DNA of 5,323 nt. Source: Saprospirales bacterium (lineage in GTDB: Bacteria > Bacteroidota > Bacteroidia > Chitinophagales > Saprospiraceae). The notes below the pieces were generated by a model. That model saw only the letters and a program-made list of their open reading frames with translations, was not told where the DNA came from and made no database searches. This document shows, piece by piece, positions 1-5,323 of the stretch. The translations under genes and the position numbers were made by a program. The stretch covers positions 8,484-13,806 of the forward strand of contig DLXL01000064.1 of NCBI GenBank assembly GCA_003448025.1. The letters run 5' to 3'. Positions within the stretch are counted from its first letter, which is position 1, and each line of letters opens with the position of its first letter.

Positions 1-155
1 CATTTCCGGTCATCAAAAAGCCGAAAAAGCCATATATTTCAGCCGAAGATTACAAAACTCTGATTTCTCTAATGTTTCGCAGCGACCAGTTTCGATCAAT
101 GTGCGTATCATTGCCCCGGTTTTCTCATCTGTTATTAATGTTTCAAAGCCCGAAC
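1..155. other. Upstream region of first CotH gene, no assigned gene
   Basis: I see no confident gene here. Two plus-strand frames are open from the window edge: one is continuous with the downstream CotH frame (an ATG lies at 72), the other runs to about 226. A minus-strand frame is also open and would give a 32-residue peptide from 111 down to a double TGA near 15. None is recognisable. The only promoter-like string is TATATTTC at 33-40, one base off the Bacteroidota -7 consensus and without a -33 partner. The nonamer TAATGTTTC occurs twice (70-78 and 136-144). The region is probably the leader of the CotH gene, possibly with remnants of other sequence. Confidence 0.4.
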
Positions 156-1781
156 ATGAAAAAATACTTTTTTATCCTGATTGCCCTGTTTCCGTTTACG
201 GTAAAGGCTCAACTGTCAGTGACTGAATCCAACTCCCGCCCACTGTACGACAAAAAAACTGTGGGTGAAATTCGTCTGACTTTACCCTCTTCTGATTGGG
301 TTAATTTGCTTGACTCCATGCGCATTTACAACGGTGATGGACTGCCGGCGTCGGTGGTTATCGATGGAATGCGATATGAAGGTGCAAGGGTGCGCTTCCG
401 CGGCGATAAATCTTACGCCAAAGGACTCAAGCGTAATCCGATGATTATCAGGCTTAATGCAGATAATATTGGACAAAATCACCAGGGATATTCTTCTGTT
501 AAGTTGTCTGCTGCCGTACGGGACCCGAGTATGGTACGTGAAATGTTGTTCCATGAAATTGCATCCAAGTACATGCCTGCTTCTCAGGCAGCATACACTA
601 AGCTGTTTGTGAATGAAGAATATATAGGAGTTTTTGTCAATGTTGAGGCTGTAAGCAAAACATTCTTTGACACCAATTACGGAAATGCCAAAGGAGCATC
701 GTTTAAGGCAGGTGTTGATTTTAAGCCGGATAACTTGCCTGCCACTTGCAGACAAAACATATTTGGAGCACTTGAATATGAAGATAACCTGGATTGTTAC
801 AAGGGTAATTTTGAAATGGATTCCAAGGGAGGCTGGACGGAACTTCAGGAATTAACCCGCAAACTGGCGCAGGAGCCAAATAATGTACACCAGGTTTTAG
901 ATGTGGATCGTACGCTTTGGATGCTTGCCCTGAACAATGTCATGGTGAACCTGAGTAGTTATAGCGGCAAAGAAAGTGTGAATTACTACCTGTATCGTGA
1001 TGGAAACAACCGTTTTCAGCCAGTTCACTGGGATTTGAACCTCGCATTCGGCAGTTATAAAAATACAGGCCTGGGCAGCGACCTCAACCTGCGTCAACTG
1101 CAGAATATGGACCCATTGCTTCATGCAGATAATCCGTATAAGCCATTAATTAGTCAGTTGCTGAAAGACCCGCTTAACCGCAAGATTTATCTTGCTCATA
1201 TCCGTCAAATCAACGAAGAAAATTTCCTGAATGGCGCATATGAAAAACGGGCCCAGGAACTTCGCGGGATGATCGTAGTGCCGTTCAACGAGGATAAGTA
1301 CAAGACGTACAGTTACGATGACTTCCAGCGCAGTATAAATGAAACGGTAGGCAAAAAGAGCAAGATTCCCGGGTTGACAGAACTGATGGGTAAGCGCATG
1401 CGTTATCTGAAATCCCATCCGGAATTAACCAAACTCCCACCATCAATCTCAGAGGTGACGGTAAAAGGTCGGGGTAAATTTGAAAACCAAAAAATCAATG
1501 CTTTCCATGTAAGCGCCCGAGCCGACAAGTATCCGCTCCGAATGTACATTTATTATCGGTTCTCGGATCAGGATCCTTATGTGGTTATGAATATGTCGGA
1601 AGAAAATACTCCGGGTCTTGCGGCTGGTGTGAAAGCTTTTGGGGTTCAAATTGAAGCGAAAACACCGGAAGCCGTATTGGATTATTATATTTTGGCAGAA
1701 AATGTAGGTGCAGCGGATTTCCTTCCGGCATCCTATACCCGTCAGCCTTACAAAGTGAAATTAAGCGAATTGAATAAGTAG
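156..1781 (+). CDS. Secreted CotH-family protein, probable pseudokinase paralog
   Basis: Predicted 541-residue exported protein of the CotH atypical kinase family; related spore-coat CotH proteins phosphorylate protein substrates. Residues 1-18 form a signal peptide (MKK, hydrophobic core, VKA before Gln19), which is why I start at 156 and not at the in-frame ATG at 72. N-lobe features are RGDKS (82-86) and a conserved Glu164 in the VNVEAV segment; C-lobe features are LWMLALNN (254-261) and the metal-site-like WDLN (292-295). A C-terminal domain of about 430-541 looks like a beta-sandwich. Compared with the downstream paralog, the segment NLDSY...HNYYL reads NLSSY...VNYYL (Ser267, Val275), GNSS reads GDKS, and KCD reads KAG. 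If the missing Asp is the catalytic one, as family knowledge suggests, this is a pseudokinase or has altered chemistry. Cys198 and Cys214 could form a disulfide. No T9SS C-terminal sorting domain or lipobox is seen. CotH-family membership is secure; the substrate is unknown. Confidence 0.88.
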   Translation: MKKYFFILIALFPFTVKAQLSVTESNSRPLYDKKTVGEIRLTLPSSDWVNLLDSMRIYNGDGLPASVVIDGMRYEGARVRFRGDKSYAKGLKRNPMIIRLNADNIGQNHQGYSSVKLSAAVRDPSMVREMLFHEIASKYMPASQAAYTKLFVNEEYIGVFVNVEAVSKTFFDTNYGNAKGASFKAGVDFKPDNLPATCRQNIFGALEYEDNLDCYKGNFEMDSKGGWTELQELTRKLAQEPNNVHQVLDVDRTLWMLALNNVMVNLSSYSGKESVNYYLYRDGNNRFQPVHWDLNLAFGSYKNTGLGSDLNLRQLQNMDPLLHADNPYKPLISQLLKDPLNRKIYLAHIRQINEENFLNGAYEKRAQELRGMIVVPFNEDKYKTYSYDDFQRSINETVGKKSKIPGLTELMGKRMRYLKSHPELTKLPPSISEVTVKGRGKFENQKINAFHVSARADKYPLRMYIYYRFSDQDPYVVMNMSEENTPGLAAGVKAFGVQIEAKTPEAVLDYYILAENVGAADFLPASYTRQPYKVKLSELNK

Positions 1782-1793
1782 TTGGCGCTTTAT

Positions 1794-1839
1794 AAAATGC
1801 TGATCCGTAACCTGTTGCAGACAAGCGGATCAGCATTTT
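1794..1839. terminator. Perfect 14-bp inverted repeat, likely bidirectional terminator
   Basis: The arms 1794-1807 (AAAATGCTGATCCG) and 1826-1839 are exact reverse complements separated by an 18-base loop. The A-tract is on the outer left and the T-tract on the outer right, so either strand gives a hairpin followed by U residues, as expected of a factor-independent terminator. The U-tract is short (four, then C), so strength is uncertain. It begins 13 bases after the stop of the first CotH gene and lies 55 bases before the second, suggesting that the two are at least partly separate transcription units. Confidence 0.65.
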
Positions 1840-1894
1840 CAATTCATTATCATTCTTCTCCATCAGAAAACCTGATTACATTCGTTTTGCCTCT

Positions 1895-3475
1895 ATGAGA
1901 CACACCCTTTTACTTTTCTTATGCTGCTTGACAGGTTTTCAAGCGTATTCCCAGGACTTTTACGGCACAGGTATTCAGGAAGTTCGGCTGGAGTTTTCCC
2001 AAAAAAATTGGGATGTATTGCTGGATTCCCTCAAAAAAGCAAACCCTGAAGCCAGAGTGCTGGCTACTGCCTGGGTAAATGGTCAACGGTTTGATAGTGT
2101 TGGCGTTCGATACAAAGGCAACAGTTCTTATTTCCGTACCAGAAATGAGACCCGAAAAAAACTGCCCATGAATGTCAAGCTTGACTATAAAAAAAAGGGG
2201 CAATCCTTGAAGGATGGACAAACCACCATCAAATTGTCAAATGCTTTTTTAGATCCAAGCTTTTTGAGAGATCCCCTGTCCTATGAAGTGATTCGAAAAT
2301 ACATGCCTGCACCGCAATGTAACTTCACCAAGGTTTATCTCAACGGCAAATACTGGGGTTTGTATATCAATTCCGAATCCGTAGATCCTCAGTTTTTCAA
2401 AAAACACTACGGCACGGATGGTGGACATATTGTCAAATGCGATCCGGATAACTGGAAAAAAGTGCGCAGCCAAACAGGATGCCCGAAAGGAGAAAACGCC
2501 TCATTGACCTACCTGAATGACAATGCCGGATGTTATGATGCTTTTTATGAAGCCGAGAATCCTTCCAGTTGGAAATTGCTGATTAACCTGATCAAAGTAC
2601 TCAATAAAACCCCGGATCAGATAGAAACGGTGCTCAATGTAGACCAGACGCTTTGGATGCTTGCCTTGAATAATACCATCGTTAATCTGGATAGCTACAA
2701 CGGCTCTCTGTCGCACAATTATTACCTCTGGTTTGACTCCATGAACGTTGCGCATCCAATCATTTGGGATTTGAATATGTCGTTCGGTGGATGGCGCCGT
2801 GATTTCAGCTTTCAGGAAATGTCTGATGATCAACTTATCCAATATTCGCCATTGGCAGAGTTTGATAATCTTCGCCGACCGTTAATTTCCAAATTGTTGA
2901 AAAATTCCTTTTACCGAAAAATTTACCTCTCACATATCAAAACCATTGTCAATGAAAATTTGGCGAATGGGCAGCTGATGAATCGGGCTCAAAGTATGAT
3001 CAAAGAAATTGATCCCTGGGTAAAGCAGGATTCATTGAAGTTGTATAGCTATGTTGATTTTCAGGGTTCTTTGGATAAAACCATGAATAATGGCCCTGAT
3101 AATATAATAGGCGTGAAACAGTTAATGGTAAAACGTTCAGAGTGGCTTTCCAAACATCCATTATTAAACAAACCTCAACCGGTTATTTCGGAGGCTTTGG
3201 CATCAAAGGATGGTCAAAAGGTTAAAGTAAGCGGCAAACTCACCAATGCTACTAAAGGTGCCTGGTTATTCTACCGGGCAAAAAAACAATATGCATTCAA
3301 GCGTATTGCCATGGTAGATGATGGTACTAATGGCGACCAGGCCGCAGGTGATGGTATTTACACGGCCACGGTAGATGCAGCACTCATCAAACAATGGTAT
3401 TTAGCAGGGGAAGGGGATGAAGGGGCTGCTACCTTGCCGGAACGGGCATCTTTTGAGTACTTTAAAATTGACTAG
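1895..3475 (+). CDS. Secreted CotH-family atypical protein kinase
   Basis: Predicted 526-residue exported CotH-fold kinase. Residues 1-19 are a signal peptide (hydrophobic LLLFLCCLTGF, likely cut AYS before Gln20); the start follows from this, without a visible Shine-Dalgarno sequence. N-lobe: YKGNSSY (73-79), basic stretch RKKLPMNVKLD (87-97), GLYINSESVD (155-164), HYG (171-173) and KCD (181-183). C-lobe: LWMLALNN (253-260), NLDSY (264-268, Asp266), HNYYL (274-278) and WDLN (291-294), matching the family segment in which the NxDSY Asp and the WDxN/WDxD Asp are thought to serve catalysis and metal binding. The C-terminal domain (about 428-526) carries an Asp-rich loop at 475-489, pattern DDGxxGDxxxGDGxY, typical of bacterial Ig-like or 'choice-of-anchor'-type beta domains. 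All expected kinase-region residues are present, so activity is plausible, in the periplasm or at the cell surface. It is a paralog of the upstream gene, with colinear similarity over almost the whole length. No sorting signal is seen and the substrate is unknown. Confidence 0.9.
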   Translation: MRHTLLLFLCCLTGFQAYSQDFYGTGIQEVRLEFSQKNWDVLLDSLKKANPEARVLATAWVNGQRFDSVGVRYKGNSSYFRTRNETRKKLPMNVKLDYKKKGQSLKDGQTTIKLSNAFLDPSFLRDPLSYEVIRKYMPAPQCNFTKVYLNGKYWGLYINSESVDPQFFKKHYGTDGGHIVKCDPDNWKKVRSQTGCPKGENASLTYLNDNAGCYDAFYEAENPSSWKLLINLIKVLNKTPDQIETVLNVDQTLWMLALNNTIVNLDSYNGSLSHNYYLWFDSMNVAHPIIWDLNMSFGGWRRDFSFQEMSDDQLIQYSPLAEFDNLRRPLISKLLKNSFYRKIYLSHIKTIVNENLANGQLMNRAQSMIKEIDPWVKQDSLKLYSYVDFQGSLDKTMNNGPDNIIGVKQLMVKRSEWLSKHPLLNKPQPVISEALASKDGQKVKVSGKLTNATKGAWLFYRAKKQYAFKRIAMVDDGTNGDQAAGDGIYTATVDAALIKQWYLAGEGDEGAATLPERASFEYFKID

Positions 3476-3476
3476 G

Positions 3477-3548
3477 TTTTTTTACCGCAAAGGCGCAGTG
3501 GGCAAAATATTTGGTTATTCAACCCTCTGCGCCTCTGCGGTAAAAAAA
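3477..3548. repeat. Long imperfect palindrome of the ACCGCAAAGGCGCAG type
   Basis: The left arm is seven T then ACCGCAAAGGCGCAG (3477-3498); the right arm at 3527-3548 mirrors it, ending in seven A. Pairing is complete apart from A3490 opposite C3535. After a T/T mismatch three more G-C pairs (3500-3502 with 3523-3525) follow, leaving a loop of about 20 bases. It begins one base after the second CotH stop codon and ends 35 bases before the end of convergent pgk. On both strands the T-tract precedes the stem and the A-tract follows it, the reverse of an intrinsic terminator. I therefore call it a palindromic repeat element, of a kind I recall as frequent between genes in Bacteroidota. A role in transcript ends or mRNA stability remains possible. 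Confidence 0.75.
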
Positions 3549-3583
3549 CAAAATCTGAGACAGCCGCTTAAATAAACAGCGAT

Positions 3584-4786
3584 TTAATCGTGAATCGCTT
3601 TGATTCCGGGCAGTTCTTTTCCTTCGAGGAATTCAAGCATGGCGCCACCTCCTGTACTTACGAAACTTACTTTTTTGGTAAGTTTAAGTTGGTTTACTGC
3701 CGCTACAGAATCACCACCCCCAACCATAGTGAACGCTCCTTTTTTAGTAGCTGCGGCGCAAGCTTTCGCCACAACTTTGGTCCCATTGGCAAATGCAGGC
3801 ATTTCAAATACGCCCATTGGGCCATTCCAAATGACTGTTTGACTTTTTCGAATCACAGATGCGAAGGATCTCGCAGCTGAAGGCCCAATATCAAGTCCCA
3901 TCCAGCCATCAGGAATTTGATTGCTTGGACATACCTGGACGGCAGCATCTGCCGCAAATTTGTCGCCACAAACAGAATCTTTAGGCAATAATACCTTTAC
4001 TCCGGCAGCTTTGGCCTTCTTTAAGAAGTCTTTGGCAATCTTGAGTTTATCTGCTTCAACCAGGGAGTTTCCCACTGCTCCTTTTTTGGCTAAAAAGAAC
4101 GTGTAGGCCATGGCGCCACCAATCAGGATATTATCCGCGTAATCCAGGAATTTTTCGAGCAGAAGAATTTTATCGCTCACTTTGGAACCTCCAGTTACAC
4201 AGGTAACAGGTTTAGCCGGGTTTTTCATGGCGCGGGAAGCATTCTCAATTTCCCTTTCCATCAAAAATCCAAACGCCTTATGCTGCTTATCAAAAAACTG
4301 TGCTACTACGGTGGTGCTTGCATGCGCTCTGTGTGCTGTACCAAAGGCATCGTTCACATAAATATTTCCTAAAGCTGCCAGTTTTTGAGCAAAAGCCTGG
4401 TCGCCTTTTTCTTCCTCTGGATAAAACCGGGTGTTTTCCAGCAACAGCACTTCGCCAGGTTTTAGCGCGGCGGCTTTTTTTACGGCCTGTTTGCCAATGC
4501 AATCATTGGCAAAATGCACTTTAGCCTTTATCTTTTTGCGCAGATGTTTAACCAGATGATTCAAGGTGAACTTCTCCACATTAATGCTGCCATCTGCATT
4601 CAGTTTCTCTAAAGGACGTCCTAAATGGGACATTAAGATGGCTGAACCTCCCTGATCCAGAATATAACGGATTGTCGGTACTGCCTCCCTTATACGGGTA
4701 TCGTCGGTAATTTTATAGCTTTTATCCAGGGGTACATTGAAGTCCACACGGATCAAAACTTTTTTGTCCTTGAAGTTGAGTTTCAT
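3584..4786 (-). CDS. pgk: Phosphoglycerate kinase
   Basis: Cytoplasmic glycolytic enzyme that transfers phosphate from 1,3-bisphosphoglycerate to ADP, giving 3-phosphoglycerate and ATP, and works in reverse in gluconeogenesis. The 400-residue product has the usual bacterial length and all family landmarks in order: RVDFNVP (13-19), SHLGRP (53-58), LLENTRFYPEE (115-125), NDAFGTAHRAHAS (145-157), GGSKVSDK (199-206, Ser where Ala is usual), GGAMAYTF (223-230), WNGPMGVFE (320-328), GGGDSVAAV (356-364) and STGGGAMLEFLEG (377-389). The ATG at 4786 is chosen because MKLNFKDKKVLIRVDF fits the family N-terminus; a TTG 30 bases upstream falls inside the promoter -7 motif. It lies 115 bp downstream of gap on the same strand, with its own likely promoter between them, so it may be transcribed both from gap and independently. 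No clear intrinsic terminator follows its stop codon. Confidence 0.98.
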   Translation of the reverse strand: MKLNFKDKKVLIRVDFNVPLDKSYKITDDTRIREAVPTIRYILDQGGSAILMSHLGRPLEKLNADGSINVEKFTLNHLVKHLRKKIKAKVHFANDCIGKQAVKKAAALKPGEVLLLENTRFYPEEEKGDQAFAQKLAALGNIYVNDAFGTAHRAHASTTVVAQFFDKQHKAFGFLMEREIENASRAMKNPAKPVTCVTGGSKVSDKILLLEKFLDYADNILIGGAMAYTFFLAKKGAVGNSLVEADKLKIAKDFLKKAKAAGVKVLLPKDSVCGDKFAADAAVQVCPSNQIPDGWMGLDIGPSAARSFASVIRKSQTVIWNGPMGVFEMPAFANGTKVVAKACAAATKKGAFTMVGGGDSVAAVNQLKLTKKVSFVSTGGGAMLEFLEGKELPGIKAIHD

Positions 4787-4813
4787 GATGTTAACCAGTT
4801 TGGATTTGACCCG

Positions 4814-4821
4814 CAAAGATA
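4814..4821 (-). promoter_or_regulatory. Bacteroidota -7 promoter element upstream of pgk
   Basis: Read on the minus strand the bases are TATCTTTG, a perfect match to the Bacteroidota primary sigma factor -7 consensus TAnnTTTG. Transcription would start a few bases downstream, giving pgk a leader of roughly 20 bases. The -33 region (consensus TTG or TTTG) is not convincing, because that stretch is occupied by the neighbouring 9-bp repeat array. The motif also shows that the TTG at 4816, inside it, is not the pgk start codon. Confidence 0.6.
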
Positions 4822-4823
4822 GG

Positions 4824-4901
4824 GTTAATGTGGGGAATCAGGTTAATGTAGGGAATGCTTCATCCCTCAATAACCACATTCCCCACATTAACCACATTCC
4901 C
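4824..4901. repeat. 78-bp palindromic array of 9-bp repeats between gap and pgk
   Basis: Four 9-base units run on the plus strand at 4824-4859 (GTTAATGTG, GGGAATCAG, GTTAATGTA, GGGAATGCT). Four related units run on the minus strand from 4901 to 4866 (GGGAATGTG, GTTAATGTG, GGGAATGTG, GTTATTGAG), with a 6-base centre. Two unit types alternate. The core 4823-4838 is an exact inverted copy of 4878-4893, so a transcript could form a hairpin of about 30 pairs with a very short loop (near 4858-4860). The array begins directly after the gap stop codon and ends next to the pgk -7 element. No T-tract follows it directly on the minus strand. It could act as an RNA-stabilising or attenuating hairpin, a protein-binding array, or a neutral repeat. 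Confidence 0.8.

Positions 4902-5323
<422 letters not shown>

Noticed and set aside
33..40. TATATTTC as promoter of the first CotH gene
   Set aside because: It lacks the final G of the consensus and has no -33 partner within the usual spacing.
72..155. Upstream ATG giving a 28-residue longer first CotH protein
   Set aside because: The clear signal peptide begins at the ATG at 156; the extension has no signal features and would bury the signal sequence.
1585..1863. Minus-strand reading frame over the end of the first CotH gene
   Set aside because: It runs antisense to a well-supported gene and through the terminator stem, and its translation shows no recognisable domain.
1877..1884. TACATTCG as promoter of the second CotH gene
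   Set aside because: One mismatch to TAnnTTTG, no -33 box at proper spacing, and only 10 bases before the ATG; too weak to list as a feature.
1895..1954. Lipoprotein signal in the second CotH protein (FLCC)
   Set aside because: The residues before either Cys do not fit a lipobox (Leu or Cys at -1); AYS before Gln20 fits signal peptidase I.
912..2665. 18 identical bases shared by the paralogs (912-929 and 2648-2665) as gene conversion
   Set aside because: They encode the strongly conserved TLWMLA segment; protein constraint and shared ancestry explain a single short match.
3549..3583. Intrinsic terminator of pgk from the U-rich stretch beyond its stop codon (minus strand)
   Set aside because: The only stem before the T-rich run has four pairs and lies about ten bases from it; unconvincing.
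4787..4816. TTG start 30 bases upstream of the pgk ATG
   Set aside because: It lies within the TATCTTTG promoter element, and the added residues do not match the PGK N-terminus.
4824..4901. CRISPR-like array
   Set aside because: Units are 9 bases, adjoining without unique spacers and inverted about a centre; no cas genes are present.

Overview
The window comes from a Bacteroidota-type genome. The evidence is a perfect Bacteroidota -7 promoter motif (TAnnTTTG) in front of pgk, start codons with no Shine-Dalgarno sequence, Bacteroidota-style secreted CotH-fold proteins, and a palindrome of the 'ACCGCAAAGGCGCAG' kind. A class-level guess (Saprospiria or Chitinophagia) is impression only.

Layout: the left two thirds hold two tandem plus-strand genes for secreted CotH-family atypical kinases (156-1781 and 1895-3475). 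They are clear paralogs with the same order: signal peptide, CotH kinase fold, C-terminal beta-sandwich-like domain. They are separated by 113 bp containing a perfect 14-bp inverted repeat of terminator polarity. The right third, on the minus strand and convergent with them, holds glycolysis genes: the 3' part of gap (glyceraldehyde-3-phosphate dehydrogenase, cut by the window edge) followed by complete pgk (phosphoglycerate kinase). GAPDH makes 1,3-bisphosphoglycerate and PGK uses it to make ATP, so the pair carries out consecutive steps.

The main points of interest are three. (1) The first CotH paralog has lost several residues that the second keeps (the Asp and His of the NxDSY...HNYYL segment, the GNSS loop, and an Asp-rich C-terminal loop), which suggests a kinase/pseudokinase pair. 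(2) A 78-bp palindromic array of 9-bp repeats begins directly after the gap stop codon and ends against the pgk promoter. (3) A long palindrome in the convergent intergenic space has its T-tract on the wrong side of the stem for an intrinsic terminator on either strand, so it looks more like a dispersed repeat element. No RNA genes, insertion sequences or CRISPR arrays were seen. The sequence shows nothing I can call a wholly new system; the CotH pair is the nearest candidate.
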